Positions 1 through 12,153 of a stretch of DNA of 64,000 nt are shown here, one piece after another. Source of the DNA: Amycolatopsis sacchari (GTDB lineage: Bacteria > Actinomycetota > Actinomycetes > Mycobacteriales > Pseudonocardiaceae); assembly GCF_900114035.1 (NCBI RefSeq), contig NZ_FORP01000007.1:248001-312000 (forward strand), read 5' to 3'. A program made the translations under genes and the position numbers. Positions within the stretch are counted from its first letter, which is position 1. Every line of letters begins with the position of its first letter. The notes below the pieces were generated by a model. That model had not been told where the DNA came from, did no database searches, and was given only the letters and a program-made list of their open reading frames with translations.

Positions 1-1
1 G

Positions 2-661
2 GACGCCTTCCCGCCGGAGGTGCGCGAGCTGGGCTTCGAGGTCGCCGCCTACGGGCTCGGGCGGTGGAACGGCGTGGCGATCCTGTCCCGCGTGGGGCTG
101 GAGGACGTGCGCCGCGGCCTCGTGGACGAGCCGACGTTCGACGACGCCGCCGAGCCCCGCGCGATCGGCGCGACGTGTGGCGGCGTCCGGCTGTGGTCGG
201 TGTACGTGCCCAACGGCCGCGAGCCGGGCCACCCGCACTACGCGTACAAGCTGCGGTGGCTGGAAGCGTTGCGGAGGACGGCGGTGGCGGAATCGGCGGC
301 GGACCGGCCGTTCGCGGTGCTCGGTGACTTCAACATCGCCCCCACCGACGAGGACGTGTGGGACATCAGCCTGTTCACCGAGTCCACCCACGTGACCGAG
401 CCGGAGCGGGCCGCGCTGGCGGCCCTGCGCGAGGCGGGCCTGACCGACGTCGTGCCGCGTGCGCTGAAGTACGACAAGCCCTACACGTACTGGGACTACC
501 GGCAGCTGGCGTTCCCGAAGAACAACGGCATGCGCATCGATCTGGTGTACGCCAACGCTTCCTTCGCCGGCGCGGTGTCCGATGCGTACGTGGACCGCGA
601 GGAGCGCAAGGGCAAGGGCGCCTCCGACCACGCGCCCGTCGTGGTGGATCTGACGCTGTAG
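2..661 (+). CDS. xth: Exodeoxyribonuclease III, 5'-truncated by window edge
   Basis: This is a Mg-dependent exonuclease/AP endonuclease of the EEP fold, which acts in base-excision repair. The reading frame is open from base 2, so the true start lies upstream and only about 219 residues are visible. Family motifs seen are GDFNIAPTDEDVWD (metal and catalytic Asp/Asn), the MRIDLVYAN strand, and the C-terminal SDHAPVVVDL with the catalytic Asp-His. The stop TAG at 659-661 lies only 8 bp from the stop of the opposing TetR gene, so the two genes converge. Identification is firm for the visible part; the N-terminus is missing. Confidence 0.9.
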   Translation, partial: DAFPPEVRELGFEVAAYGLGRWNGVAILSRVGLEDVRRGLVDEPTFDDAAEPRAIGATCGGVRLWSVYVPNGREPGHPHYAYKLRWLEALRRTAVAESAADRPFAVLGDFNIAPTDEDVWDISLFTESTHVTEPERAALAALREAGLTDVVPRALKYDKPYTYWDYRQLAFPKNNGMRIDLVYANASFAGAVSDAYVDREERKGKGASDHAPVVVDLTL

Positions 662-668
662 GCGCGGA

Positions 669-1283
669 TCACGCGCCCGGGTAGTCGAGACCGGCGGACA
701 ACAGGTCGAAGGCCTGCCCGATCAGCTCGGAGTCCGGGGCGTCGCGGCCGGCGGCGCGCCACGCCGTGATCGTCGTCTGCACCGCACACAGCGCGACCGA
801 CGCCACCAGGTGCGGCCGCGGGTCCACGGCCGGGTCGACGCCCATCCTCGCGCCCACCAGCCGCGCGACCTCGTCCAGTCGGGCGACGCCCCGCTCGGTC
901 CGGGCGGCCGCCAGCGCCGGGCTGGCCGAGACCAGCTGCCGCATCCGCTGGTGCCGCGCCCGAGCGGAGCCGGCCGCCGCTTCGGAGGCCCGCACCAGTT
1001 CGACCGCGGCCTGCCGCAGCCCCGTCAGCACCGGCGTGCCGGCAGGCTGCGCGGCGAACCTGTCCAGCATCGCGGTGATCTGCTCGTCCGCGAACGCGAG
1101 CGCCACGTCCTCCTTCGAGGTGAAGTACCGGAAGAAGGTGCGGGGCGAGACGTCGACCGCCGCCGCGATCTCGTCCACCGTCGTGGCCTCGAAACCGTTG
1201 GCGCAGAACAACTCCTGCGCCGCGTCGATCAGCATCTCGCGGGTGCGGTGCTTCTTCCGCTCACGCAGGCCGGGTTCGGGCAT
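669..1283 (-). CDS. TetR-family transcriptional regulator
   Basis: This is a 204-aa repressor. Residues 9-57 form a typical TetR helix-turn-helix, with VDEIAAAVDVSPRTFFRYFTSKED as the recognition region; I read this only as family evidence. The C-terminal part (about 75-200) is the all-helical ligand and dimer domain. It is divergent from the deazaflavin-dependent oxidoreductase gene at 1363, with 79 bp between the start codons. That gap holds nested inverted repeats centred on 1328, so autoregulation together with control of the neighbour is likely. The ligand cannot be told from sequence. Confidence 0.9.
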   Translation of the reverse strand: MPEPGLRERKKHRTREMLIDAAQELFCANGFEATTVDEIAAAVDVSPRTFFRYFTSKEDVALAFADEQITAMLDRFAAQPAGTPVLTGLRQAAVELVRASEAAAGSARARHQRMRQLVSASPALAAARTERGVARLDEVARLVGARMGVDPAVDPRPHLVASVALCAVQTTITAWRAAGRDAPDSELIGQAFDLLSAGLDYPGA

Positions 1284-1301
1284 GCCCGCAGTCTAGGCCC
1301 G

Positions 1302-1354
1302 TCTGGCATGAGGTGAAATTTGTCAGTTGATGACAGTTGTCAGTCTGTGCCAGA
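1302..1354. promoter_or_regulatory. Candidate TetR operator: nested dyads centred on 1328
   Basis: Two inverted repeats share one centre. The inner pair is TGTCA (1321-1325) and TGACA (1331-1335). The outer pair is TCTGGCA (1302-1308) and TGCCAGA (1348-1354). Both gaps between inner and outer arms are exactly 12 bp. A further overlapping dyad, TGACAGTTGTCA, lies at 1331-1342. The site fills the spacer between the divergent TetR and reductase genes. The symmetry is seen directly; the operator role is inferred. Confidence 0.5.
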
Positions 1355-1362
1355 ATCGCGGT

Positions 1363-1815
1363 ATGCCGAAAGCTCCCGCGCCGACGTCCCCGTACTGGAA
1401 GCTCCAGCGCCAGATGACGCGCTTCAACACCTGGCTGTTCCGCACGACCGGCGGCAAGGCCGGCAGCACGTTCCGCAAGGCGCCCGTGTTGCTGCTCAAC
1501 CACGTCGGCCGCAAGTCCGGCCAGGCCCGCACCAGCCCGCTGATCTACCTCGACGACGCACCCAGGCTGGTCATCGTCGCTTCGAAGGGCGGTACGGACG
1601 CGCACCCGGCGTGGTTCCACAACCTGATGGCGATGGAGTCCGCGGAGGTCGAACTCCCGGGCGGGGAACGCCGCCGGGTCCGTCCGCGCGTCGCCGAGGG
1701 GGACGAGCGGGCGGCGCTGTGGGAACGGTTGGTCGCGATCTACCGGCCGTACGCGGCCTACGCCACCTACACCCAGCGTCAGATCCCGGTGGTCGTGCTC
1801 GAACCCGCCGGCTGA
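1363..1815 (+). CDS. Deazaflavin (F420)-dependent nitroreductase-family oxidoreductase
   Basis: This 150-aa protein belongs to the small DUF385/Ddn-like split-barrel family of actinobacteria, which uses reduced F420 to reduce quinones or other electrophiles. Family marks are the LLLNHVGRKSGQARTSPLIY core, the following strand VIVASKGGTDAHPAWFHNL (cofactor-phosphate side), and the C-terminal YTQRQIPVVVLEP. I chose ATG 1363 over the ATG at 1327 because the latter would put 12 extra residues inside the presumed operator region and the family usually starts near MPK. It is divergent from the TetR gene and converges with the SDR gene (stops 5 bp apart). The substrate is unknown. Confidence 0.85.
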   Translation: MPKAPAPTSPYWKLQRQMTRFNTWLFRTTGGKAGSTFRKAPVLLLNHVGRKSGQARTSPLIYLDDAPRLVIVASKGGTDAHPAWFHNLMAMESAEVELPGGERRRVRPRVAEGDERAALWERLVAIYRPYAAYATYTQRQIPVVVLEPAG

Positions 1816-1819
1816 AGCG

Positions 1820-2583
1820 TCAGTGCATGTGCAGGCCGCCGTCGACGTTGTACGTCGCGCCGGTGATGAAACCCGCGTCCTCGCTCAGCAGGAACGCGAT
1901 GGCGGCCGCCACGTCCTCCGGGGTGCCGACCCGGCCGGCGGGCAGGTCACGCACCAGCTCCCGCTTGCGTTCCTCGCTCAGCGTGCCGCCCATGATGTCG
2001 GTGTCGATCGGGCCCGGCGAGACGGCGTTGACCGTCACCCCGTGCTCGCCGATCTCCCGCGCCAGCGCCCTCGTGAAGCCCAGGACCGCCGCCTTCGCCG
2101 CCGAGTACGACACCCTGCTGTAGGTGCCGCCCCCGCGTTGCGCCGACACCGAAGACACGCTCACGATGCGGCCGATCCCGTGGGCCACCATCGTGCGGGC
2201 GACCCGCTGCGTCAGCACGAACACCCCGCGGATGTCGATCGCGAACACGCGGTCCCACTCCGCCAGGTCCAGCTCGAAGAACGGGACCGGCGACGCGACT
2301 CCCGCGATGTTCGCCAGCCCCACGACCTGCGGCAGCTCCGCTTCGACGCGGTCGACGGCCGCGAAGACCTCCTCCGGCTCCGCCACGTCCACGCCGACAC
2401 CGATCGCCCGCACCCCGTGCCGCCGCACCAGCTCGGCCGCGACCTCCTCGGCGCCCTCGGCGTCGACGTCCAGCACGGCCACGTGCCAGCCCTGCGCGGC
2501 GAGCCGGTCCGCGGTGACCCGGCCGATCCCCCGCCGGGACGCGCCACCGGTGACGATGGCGGTCCGCTCGGCGGGGAACGCGG

Positions 2584-2587
<4 letters not shown>
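1820..2587 (-). CDS. SDR-family oxidoreductase (FabG-like)
   Basis: This 255-aa classical short-chain dehydrogenase shows the NAD(P) motif TGGASRRGIG near residue 12, the NIAG segment, the catalytic Ser in SVSSVSAQ, YSAAK (catalytic Tyr/Lys) and the PGPIDTDI segment after it. The C-terminus FITGATYNVDGGLHMH is usual for FabG-like enzymes. The GTG start (2585-2587) overlaps the stop of the PH-domain gene in GTGA, so translation is probably coupled and it is the last gene of the riboflavin operon. That position is not a known requirement of riboflavin synthesis, so the substrate is left open. Confidence 0.88.
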
Positions 2588-4839
<2,252 letters not shown>

Positions 4840-4843
<4 letters not shown>

Positions 4844-5469
4844 GCGTCCTCCTCGGCCCTGACTCCATTGTGCGCCGCGGGACCGGACAGGTGCGGCATG
4901 GCCAGCTTCTCGACGTACTTCGCGACTACGTCGACCTCGAGGTTGACCAGGTCGCCCGGTTCGGCGTGCCCGAGCGTCGTCAACTCCAGTGTGGTGGGGA
5001 TCAGCGCCACCGTGAACTCGTCGTTCGTCACACCCGCCACCGTGAGCGAGATGCCGTCGACCGCGATCGAGCCCTTCTCCACCACGTAACGCGCCAGGTG
5101 CGAGGGCAGCGAGAAGCGGGTCAGCCCGTTGGCGTCACGGGACAGGAACACGCCGGTGCCGTCCACGTGGCCCTGCATGATGTGCCCGCCGAGCCGGTCG
5201 CCGACCGCCGTCGCGCGCTCCAGGTTGACCCGGTCGCCGGGAGCGATCTTCGCCAGGCGTGAACGCTCCAGCGTCTCCTGCACGACGTCGACGGTGAACT
5301 CCTGGGCGGACACCTCGACGACGGTCAGGCACACCCCGCTGACGGCGATCGAGTCGCCGTGCTTGGCGTCGGAGGTGACCACCGGCCCGCGCACGGTGAG
5401 CCGGGCGGCGTTGGGCAGCTGCTCCACCGCCGTGATCTCGCCGAGCTCCTCGACGATGCCGGTGAACAC
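4840..5469 (-). CDS. ribE: Riboflavin synthase (alpha chain)
   Basis: This 209-aa protein dismutates two lumazines into riboflavin and the pyrimidine precursor. It starts with the diagnostic [10 protein letters not shown]. Two repeated barrels are present, each with a SVSGVCLTV or VDGISLTV type block (about 40-50 and 140-150) and a GGH or GDLVN segment. It is the first rib gene of the group and starts 19 bp after the rpe stop. There is no room in that gap for an FMN riboswitch. Confidence 0.97.
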
Positions 5470-5488
5470 TGGGGTGCCTCCAAGGTCT

Positions 5489-6172
5489 CTAGTTCTGGGC
5501 GTGGGCGGCGAGGTCGCGCAGTGCGGCGACGGCCTTGCCCGGGTCTTCGGCGCCGTAGACGGCGGAGCCCGCGACGAAGCAGTCCACCCCGGCCTCGGCG
5601 GCCTGCCCGATGGTGTCGGCGTTGATCCCGCCGTCGATCTCGACCAGCACCTTCAGGTGCCCGGTGTCGACCAGCCGCCGCGCGGTGCGGACCTTGTCCA
5701 GCACCTCGGGGATGAACGACTGGCCGCCGAAGCCCGGCTCCACCGACATCACCAGCAGCGTGTCGTAGTGCTTGAGCGTGTCGAGGTGGTCCTCCAGCGG
5801 CGTGCCCGGCTTGACCGACAGCCCGGCCTTCGCCCCGGCGGCCCGCAGGTCCTTCGCGATCTTCACCGGGTCCTTCGCGGCCTCGACGTGCACGGTGACG
5901 TTGTACGCCCCGGCCTCGGCGTACCCGATCGCCCAGCGGTCCGGGTCCTCGATCATGAGGTGGCAGTCCAGCGGCAGGTCGGTGGCCTCGCGCAGGGACT
6001 GCACGACCGGCAGGCCCAGCGTCAGGTTCGGCACGAAGTGCGCGTCCATCACGTCGACGTGCACCCAGTCGGCCCGCGTCTCCCCCGGGCCCGCCACGGC
6101 ACGGATCTCCTCGCCCAGCCGGGCGAAGTCGGCGGACAGGATGCTCGGTGCGATGAGAGGTCGGGCGGTCAT
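5489..6172 (-). CDS. rpe: Ribulose-phosphate 3-epimerase
   Basis: The 227-aa TIM-barrel enzyme interconverts ribulose-5-P and xylulose-5-P in the pentose phosphate pathway, and so supplies the ribulose-5-P used by RibB. Signature blocks are [22 protein letters not shown] (metal His/Asp), [21 protein letters not shown] and [10 protein letters not shown]. The start is ATG at 6170-6172. It is linked to ribE by a 19-bp gap, in a position where many actinobacteria carry ribG/ribD between rpe and ribE; that gene is absent here. Confidence 0.97.
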   Translation of the reverse strand: MTARPLIAPSILSADFARLGEEIRAVAGPGETRADWVHVDVMDAHFVPNLTLGLPVVQSLREATDLPLDCHLMIEDPDRWAIGYAEAGAYNVTVHVEAAKDPVKIAKDLRAAGAKAGLSVKPGTPLEDHLDTLKHYDTLLVMSVEPGFGGQSFIPEVLDKVRTARRLVDTGHLKVLVEIDGGINADTIGQAAEAGVDCFVAGSAVYGAEDPGKAVAALRDLAAHAQN

Positions 6173-6191
6173 GATTACGCAGTGTAGAAGG

Positions 6192-6686
6192 TCAATCGGG
6201 TAGCGCGGTCAGTGCCGTCGACCACGGTTCCGACAGCTGGGAAAGGCGTACCCCGGCGGAGGTCAGGGCCTCGGTGTGGGCCCGCCAGGCCGGGTGCCGC
6301 AGCCGCGCGGGGCTCACCTGGTGAGCCACCGCGACCGTCACCCGCGGGTCGCCCAGCACGTCGCCGAGCACGGTGAGCGCCTGGTTGTCCGCGATGCCCA
6401 GCGCCAGCTTGGCGACCGAGTTCGCGCTCGCGGGCGCGAACAGGAACACCTCGGGGTCGGGGTGCGGGCGCGGCTGCCCCGGCAGCCGGGACTCGCTGCG
6501 CACCTCCAGGTCGGTCAGCTCCTGCAGCCGCGCCAGCTCGCCGGTGTGCGTGAGCCAGCGCGCGGCGGTCGGCGTCAGGGTGATCGCCAGCCGCCAGCCG
6601 CGCGCCGCCGCCGGTTCCGCCAGCTCCGTGCGGAACCGCGTGTCCAGTCCGCCGCACGAGCTGGCGACGAGCCCGAGGACCCTCAC
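6192..6686 (-). CDS. Flavoprotein-like (PF02441 type) protein
   Basis: This 164-aa protein begins [13 protein letters not shown], the N-terminal strand and loop of flavoprotein-fold enzymes of the UbiX/CoaC type, followed by [13 protein letters not shown] and [20 protein letters not shown], which matches the FMN-contact PAT(A)NS..K region of that fold. The GTG start overlaps the rsmB stop (GTGA). It probably binds FMN, but no decarboxylase or prenyltransferase residues can be assigned. A longer reading frame upstream is the rsmB gene in another frame. Confidence 0.72.
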   Translation of the reverse strand: MRVLGLVASSCGGLDTRFRTELAEPAAARGWRLAITLTPTAARWLTHTGELARLQELTDLEVRSESRLPGQPRPHPDPEVFLFAPASANSVAKLALGIADNQALTVLGDVLGDPRVTVAVAHQVSPARLRHPAWRAHTEALTSAGVRLSQLSEPWSTALTALPD

Positions 6687-8110
6687 GGGCGGCGCAGGAC
6701 CGCGCAGAACATGGCGTCGGTGCCGTGCCGGTGCGGCCACAGCTGCACGTACGGCCCGTCGCCGAGCTGCGGGACTCCGGGGAAGAACTCGCGCGCGTCG
6801 AGCACCTCGGCCTTGGTGCGGCGCGCCGCGTCACCGACGACGCCCTCGGTTTCGGCCAGGTGCGGCGAGCACACGACGTACGCCACAACGCCGCCGGGCC
6901 GGACGAGTTCCAGTGCGGAGGCGAGCAGCTGGCCCTGCAGCTTCGTCAGGTCCGCCACGTCCGACGGCTTGCGGCGCCAGCGCGCCTCCGGGCGGCGGCG
7001 CAGCGAGCCCAGCCCGCTGCACGGGGCGTCGACGAGCACGCGGTCGAAGCCCGGTTCCAGGCCGGACTCCCGGCCGTCCGCGACGTGCACGGTGACCGGC
7101 AGGCCCTCGGTGGCCTTCTCGACCAGGCGCGCGCGGTGCGGCGCCTGCTCGACGGCGTCCACGCGGGCGCCGGACAGCCCGGCGAGCGCGCCGAGCAGCG
7201 CGGCCTTGCCGCCGGGTCCGGCACACAAGTCCAGCCAGCGCTCGTCGCTACCCGCCAGCGGCACCTTCGTGAGCGCGACCGCGCACAGCTGGCTGCCCTC
7301 GTCCTGCACGGCGGCGAGCCGCTCGCGGACGGGTTCGGCGTCGCCCGGGTCGCCCGCGCCGGGCGGCAGGTGCACGCCGTAGGGCGAGTACGGCGCGACG
7401 TCGCCACCCGTGATGGCGGCCAGCTCGTCGGCGCTGATCTCCCCGGGCCGCGCGACGAGGTGCACGGCGGGCCTGGCGTCGTCGGCTTCGAGGGCGGCCT
7501 TCAGCTCGGGGCCCTTGTCCCCCAGCGCTTCGGCGAACGCGCGGGCGACCCAGCGCGGGTGCGCGGTGCGCAGCGCCAGGTTGCCGATCGCGTCGGTCTC
7601 GGGGTCGGGCGCCAGCTCGTCGAGCCACGCCGCTTCGTCCTTTTCGGACACCTTGCGCAGCACGGCGTTGACGAACCCGGCGACGTGCGAACCGCCTTCC
7701 AGCCGGGCCATGTTCACCATCGAGTCCACCGCGGCGTGCTCGGGCACGCGGGTGCGCAGCAGCTGGTAGGCGCCCAGCCGCAGGCAGTCCAGCACCACAC
7801 CGTCTACTTTGGACAGCGGCCGGTCGAGGTTCGCGGCGATGATCTCGTCGAGCAGGCCCACCGCGCGGCTGGTGCCGTACGCGAGTTCCGTGGCCAGCGC
7901 GGCGTCACGCCCGTCCAGGCGGCGCTCGCGCAGCAGCTCGGGCAGGACGAGGTTGGCGTAGGCGTCGCGCTCGCGCACGGCACGCAGCACCTCGAACGCG
8001 ACGCGGCGGGCGGGGTCCTCGTAGGGCGGCGGGCGGCGCGGACCCTGTTTGCGGGGCGCCGGGCGCCCCCGTGACGGCCGCGACGGCCTGCGCTCACGAT
8101 CCGGGCTCAT
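6683..8110 (-). CDS. rsmB: 16S rRNA m5C967 methyltransferase (RsmB/Fmu)
   Basis: This is a 475-aa SAM-dependent RNA methyltransferase. The N-terminus (1-45) is basic and Pro/Arg-rich. Residues about 45-165 are the NusB-like RNA-binding domain. The C-terminal Rossmann domain has the SAM loop [14 protein letters not shown], motif [22 protein letters not shown] with a catalytic Cys, and motif [13 protein letters not shown] with the second Cys. Its ATG overlaps the fmt stop (ATGA). It modifies helix 31 of 16S rRNA in the small subunit. Confidence 0.94.
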   Translation of the reverse strand: MSPDRERRPSRPSRGRPAPRKQGPRRPPPYEDPARRVAFEVLRAVRERDAYANLVLPELLRERRLDGRDAALATELAYGTSRAVGLLDEIIAANLDRPLSKVDGVVLDCLRLGAYQLLRTRVPEHAAVDSMVNMARLEGGSHVAGFVNAVLRKVSEKDEAAWLDELAPDPETDAIGNLALRTAHPRWVARAFAEALGDKGPELKAALEADDARPAVHLVARPGEISADELAAITGGDVAPYSPYGVHLPPGAGDPGDAEPVRERLAAVQDEGSQLCAVALTKVPLAGSDERWLDLCAGPGGKAALLGALAGLSGARVDAVEQAPHRARLVEKATEGLPVTVHVADGRESGLEPGFDRVLVDAPCSGLGSLRRRPEARWRRKPSDVADLTKLQGQLLASALELVRPGGVVAYVVCSPHLAETEGVVGDAARRTKAEVLDAREFFPGVPQLGDGPYVQLWPHRHGTDAMFCAVLRRP

Positions 8111-9033
8111 GACAGGCGCTCTCCTTGCTCGATCCTCGTTCCGCGCGCCCAGTCGGTGGCCGCCATCCGTTTCTTGCCCTGCGCCTGCACCTCGCCGAGG
8201 CGGACGGCCTGGGTGGCCGTGCCCGCGAGGACGCGCTTGCGCTCCACCCGCAGTTCGCCGGGCGCCAGCCCGGTTTCGTCGGTGAGCTCCACCGGGCCGA
8301 GCTTGAACCGTTCGCCGCGGAACAGCGTCCAGGCGCCGGGGTCCGGCGTGACCGCGCGGATGAGCCGGTCGACGGCGACGGCGGGGTCGGCGAACGACAC
8401 GCGTGCGTCGTCCACGGTGACCTTCGGCGCGTACGTCACGCCGTCCTCGGGCTGCGGGACCGCGCGGAGGCTGCCGTCCTCGATACCGTCCATAGTGGAC
8501 AGCAGGAGCCGTGCGCCGGAGTCGGCCAGCCTCGCCAGGAGCGCGCCCGCCGTGTCGGTGGGGGCGATCGGCTCGGTGACCACGCCGTAGACGGGCCCGG
8601 CGTCGAGCTCCTTCACGATGCGGAACGTCGACGCGCCGGTGATCTCGTCACCCGCGCGGATCGCCGCCTGGACGGGAGCCGCGCCCCGCCACGCGGGCAG
8701 CAGGGAGAAGTGCAGGTTCACCCAGCCGTGCGGCGGGATGTCCAGGGTCCGCTGCGGCAGGAGCGCCCCGTAGGCGACGACGGGGCAGGCGTCGGGTGCG
8801 AGCTCACGCAGGCGGTCGAGGAACTCGGGCGCCCCGGCCTTCTCGGGCGTGAGCACCTCGATGCCGTGCTCGTCGGCGAGCGCCCCAACGGGCGAACGCA
8901 GGAGCTTGCGCCCCCGGCCGGCGGGCGCGTCGGGCCTCGTCACGACGGCGACGACCTCGTGGCGCGGGGAGTCGATGAGGGCACGCAGGGAGGGCACCGC
9001 GGCCTCCGGCGTGCCGGCGAACACCAGGCGCAT
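8107..9033 (-). CDS. fmt: Methionyl-tRNA formyltransferase
   Basis: The 308-aa enzyme formylates initiator Met-tRNA. It starts [16 protein letters not shown] and contains [20 protein letters not shown], the folate-dependent formyltransferase signature with the catalytic His and the SLLP loop, then [17 protein letters not shown]. The C-terminal OB-like tRNA domain covers about 205-305. I chose ATG at 9031-9033; a TTG one codon upstream is also possible. It is followed by rsmB with a 4-nt overlap, as in many actinobacteria. Confidence 0.96.
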   Translation of the reverse strand: MRLVFAGTPEAAVPSLRALIDSPRHEVVAVVTRPDAPAGRGRKLLRSPVGALADEHGIEVLTPEKAGAPEFLDRLRELAPDACPVVAYGALLPQRTLDIPPHGWVNLHFSLLPAWRGAAPVQAAIRAGDEITGASTFRIVKELDAGPVYGVVTEPIAPTDTAGALLARLADSGARLLLSTMDGIEDGSLRAVPQPEDGVTYAPKVTVDDARVSFADPAVAVDRLIRAVTPDPGAWTLFRGERFKLGPVELTDETGLAPGELRVERKRVLAGTATQAVRLGEVQAQGKKRMAATDWARGTRIEQGERLS

Positions 9034-9135
9034 CAACAGGCCCGGCGGGAATGCAGGTGGATGAACATCGGGGACCAGTCTATGCGGCGGCCCGGGGCCT
9101 GCCGGCGACGGAGGGGTGCACGACCAGTCCTCTAG

Positions 9136-10080
9136 TTACGGGACCGGGGGTCCATCCGGCTTCCGCATGCTGAGGATCCGCAGGAGCATCTCCCTCACAG
9201 CGTGGATCACCGGCACCAGAACGAAGGGGAGGAACACAAGGCCACTGCTCAGCAGAGAAGGTGGCACCCTACCGAACAATGTGAGCAGGATCGTCGAACT
9301 CCCGAAGAAGGCCGCAGTCCACGCGCCAACTTGTTCGTAGGGCGACACAAGCGCCCTGGCAATCATCAGAACCGCGAAGGCCACCCGCACGTTTCGATCA
9401 GGCGCGGCCACAAGTTGCCTACCCGAGTAGCGACGCAGTGCGAGGTGTTTGAGCGAGCGCGAACGCACGGTCTCCCGAACCTTTTTCTCACGTATCTTCT
9501 CCGCACGCTTGGGGCACTGTGGCTCAATACACGCAATGAGGTGCACCATCGCCTCCCGCTGGTAGCGCATAGCCTTCAGATTGAACGGCTGCGCTGAACT
9601 CGTTCTTATGGTGAGGTAGTCACGGCGGAACTCCCGCATCCGGGTCGGCGCGCGCACAAGAACAACACCCACTGTCACCGCCGCGAGCACGACCATGACA
9701 GAAACGGCTACCACACGGGTCACCCCGCTGATCTCGCTCTCGAAGTACTGAGCCCAGCCTTTGCTGAATGAGAATGCGAAGACGAGGATGCCGAGCCAAG
9801 CCGGAGCGTCCAGATCTCGCCACCTCGACTGATGATCAAGCCGGATTCCCATGACTCCAGCAACGAACCCCACGAAACCCAAGACCAGCGTCGACGACGT
9901 GACAAGGGCAGAAAAATTGACGTCGACAAGATTTCCGCCCTTCGCGAATCGAACCGCGGCTAGTATGGCAAGAACGACCAAACCACCGATGAGTACCGGC
10001 TTGAGGCGTTGCAGCAGCTCAGTCCGCCGTCGACGACGATAACCACAAGTGCATTTCACAAAATTCCGGAAGACCGCCAT
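9136..10080 (-). CDS. Polytopic membrane protein of unknown function, lower-GC insertion
   Basis: I do not recognise this 314-aa protein. It begins with a cysteine and a run of arginines (KCTCGYRRRRRT, 9-20), then hydrophobic segments at about 28-45, 55-79, 95-108, 121-143, 231-246, 252-270 and 276-297. Between the fourth and fifth lies a long polar, strongly basic cytoplasmic loop (about 144-230) with an isolated CIEPQC pair. Base composition differs from its neighbours: 60-base lines inside it count 52-55% GC against more than 70% around, with many A/T-ending codons. It has a good RBS (GAGGAGG) and sits between priA and fmt, which suggests a transferred gene. Confidence 0.6.
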   Translation of the reverse strand: MAVFRNFVKCTCGYRRRRRTELLQRLKPVLIGGLVVLAILAAVRFAKGGNLVDVNFSALVTSSTLVLGFVGFVAGVMGIRLDHQSRWRDLDAPAWLGILVFAFSFSKGWAQYFESEISGVTRVVAVSVMVVLAAVTVGVVLVRAPTRMREFRRDYLTIRTSSAQPFNLKAMRYQREAMVHLIACIEPQCPKRAEKIREKKVRETVRSRSLKHLALRRYSGRQLVAAPDRNVRVAFAVLMIARALVSPYEQVGAWTAAFFGSSTILLTLFGRVPPSLLSSGLVFLPFVLVPVIHAVREMLLRILSMRKPDGPPVP

Positions 10081-10095
10081 CGCTCCTCCTCGCCC

Positions 10096-12153
10096 CTAGA
10101 TCAGCTCCAGCGGGTCCAGTTGTACGCGGACCGGTGACGGTTCCTTCCGCGCCACCCGCCGCGCCTGCGCCGCCGCCAGTGCGGACGCCAGGGTGCGGCC
10201 GTCCGAGCGCGGGACGCGGACCAGTGCCCGCTCGCGCTCCGTGCGGCCTTCCTCGTCCGGTTCGCCCAGGGGCACCGGGCCCAGCACCTCCCCCGACTCC
10301 GGCAGCGCCAGCTCCTCCAGCAGCGCCGCCACCGCCTCCGGCGTCCCCTCCAGGCTCGCCATGCGCACGGCCGGCGGGAAGCCCAGTTCGCGCCGCTCGG
10401 CCAGTTCGCGCTCCGCGTGCCACGCCGGGTCCCAGCGCATCAGCGCCTGCACCGGCGTCAACGACGCCTCGGCGCCGACCACGATCCGCCCGCCCTCCGA
10501 CGACGGGCGCACCAGCGCCCCCGCCGCCATCCACCGCCGCAACGTCTCCTCCGCCGCCCGCAGGTCCTGGCGCCCCAGCAACGCCCAGCCGTCCAGCAGC
10601 AGCGCCGCCCCGTACCCGCCCTCGGCGACCGGCTCCGCGCCCGGCGTGCACACCACCAGCGCGGGCCGCCCCGGCACCGTCGCGAGCACCTCCTGCGCCC
10701 CCGACGTCCGGACCGGCACCCCGGGGAACGCCCGCCCCAGCTCCTCCGCCGTCCGCTTCGAGCCGACGACCATCGCCCGCAACCGCGGCGAACCGCAGGC
10801 CACACACCGGAAGTTGCCCTCCGGCGCCCCGCACCACCGGCAGCTCGGCGGATGCCCCGGCCCGCCGCTCAGCGCCAGCGGCCCCGCGCAGTGGCGGCAG
10901 TGCGCCGGCGTCCGGCACTGCGCACACGCCAGCGCGGGCACGTACCCGCGGCGCGGCACCTGCACCAGCACGGGCGCCCCGGCGGCCAGCGCCTGACGGG
11001 CAGCCTCGAACGCCACAGCGGGCAACCGGGCCGCGCGCGCCGCTTCGTCCCGCGCCACGTCGAAGTCCTCGCCCACCGGGGTCACCCGCGGCGCCGCCTT
11101 GCGCAGCTCCTCCCGCGACGCGACCACCGGGTGCGCCCAGCCGGTCTCCACCAGCAGCTGCGCCTCCGCCGTACGCGCGAACCCCGCGACCACGAGCGAC
11201 GCCCCGTCCGCGTGCGCGCGCAGCGTCAGCACGTCACGGACCTGCGGGTACGGCATGTGCGGGTCCACGTGCAGGTCGTCGCCGTCGTCCCACACCACGT
11301 ACAGCGCCGGGTCCGCGACGGGCGCGAACATCGTCGCCCGCGTGCCGACGACGATCGGCACGGTGCCGCGTGACACCGCGAGCCACCGCCGGTACCGCTC
11401 GGCCGGCCCCAGTTCCGCCGACAGCGCCACGACCGCGTCTTCCCCGGCCAGCGCCGCGCAGGCGGCGTGCACCCGCGTCAGGTCGCGCTGGTCCGGCACG
11501 ACGAGCACGGCACCACGGCCGTTCGCCGCCACGACCGCCGCCGCTTCGGCGAGCCGGGCGGGCCAGTCCTCCCCCGGCAGTGCCTGCCACACGGCGTGCG
11601 CCTGCCTGTTGCTCCGCAGCGCGTCGAGGAACGCCTCACCACGCTGGTAACGCGCCCAGCCGGCGCCGTCGACGGGAGCGGTCACCTGTGCCCGGTCGCT
11701 GGGCGGCTCTCCCTCGGCCTTGGCGTGCCGGGGCGGGATGGCCAGGCGCAGCACGTCGATCATCGTGCCGCCGTAGCGCTGCGCCACCGTCCTGGCCAGT
11801 GCCGCCAGGCGCGGGCTCAGCACGGGCTCGCTCGACGTGACGCGTTCGAGGAACGCCAGCCGCCCGGTGTGCTCGGTGGTGGCGGCGCGCTCGATCAGGA
11901 AACCGTCGACCAGCTGCCCGGCGAAGCGGACCCGCACCCGGCAGCCGGGCACGGCGTCCGCGTCGAGCTTGTCGGGCACCTGGTAGTCGAACGTGCGGTC
12001 CAGGTGCGCGAGCGGCACGTCGACGACGATCCGCGCGATGGGGTCGTGCGCGGCGGGCTGCTGCTGCCCCTTGCGGGCGGCTTTCGGCCGCCCCGCCGGA
12101 CGTTTCGGCTTGGGCAGGTCCCAGAGGGGGGTGGTTTCGGTCCCCTCAGGCAC
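10096..12153 (-). CDS. priA: Primosomal protein N' (PriA), actinobacterial form lacking helicase motifs
   Basis: This 685-aa replication-restart protein has the N-terminal DNA 3'-end binding domain ([21 protein letters not shown], about 40-60) and a zinc region with paired cysteines ([13 protein letters not shown] then [17 protein letters not shown]). The expected Walker A GxGKT is absent; the position reads [14 protein letters not shown]. The DEEH box is replaced by WDDGDD. Actinobacterial PriA proteins are known for this loss, so restart is presumably ATPase-independent. The GTG start (12151-12153) overlaps the end of metK by 8 bp. Confidence 0.93.
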   Translation of the reverse strand: MPEGTETTPLWDLPKPKRPAGRPKAARKGQQQPAAHDPIARIVVDVPLAHLDRTFDYQVPDKLDADAVPGCRVRVRFAGQLVDGFLIERAATTEHTGRLAFLERVTSSEPVLSPRLAALARTVAQRYGGTMIDVLRLAIPPRHAKAEGEPPSDRAQVTAPVDGAGWARYQRGEAFLDALRSNRQAHAVWQALPGEDWPARLAEAAAVVAANGRGAVLVVPDQRDLTRVHAACAALAGEDAVVALSAELGPAERYRRWLAVSRGTVPIVVGTRATMFAPVADPALYVVWDDGDDLHVDPHMPYPQVRDVLTLRAHADGASLVVAGFARTAEAQLLVETGWAHPVVASREELRKAAPRVTPVGEDFDVARDEAARAARLPAVAFEAARQALAAGAPVLVQVPRRGYVPALACAQCRTPAHCRHCAGPLALSGGPGHPPSCRWCGAPEGNFRCVACGSPRLRAMVVGSKRTAEELGRAFPGVPVRTSGAQEVLATVPGRPALVVCTPGAEPVAEGGYGAALLLDGWALLGRQDLRAAEETLRRWMAAGALVRPSSEGGRIVVGAEASLTPVQALMRWDPAWHAERELAERRELGFPPAVRMASLEGTPEAVAALLEELALPESGEVLGPVPLGEPDEEGRTERERALVRVPRSDGRTLASALAAAQARRVARKEPSPVRVQLDPLELI

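Noticed and set aside
5470-5488. FMN riboswitch before the rib genes
   Set aside because: Only 19 bp separate rpe and ribE; no RFN-like conserved stems could fit there, and none was seen upstream of rpe.
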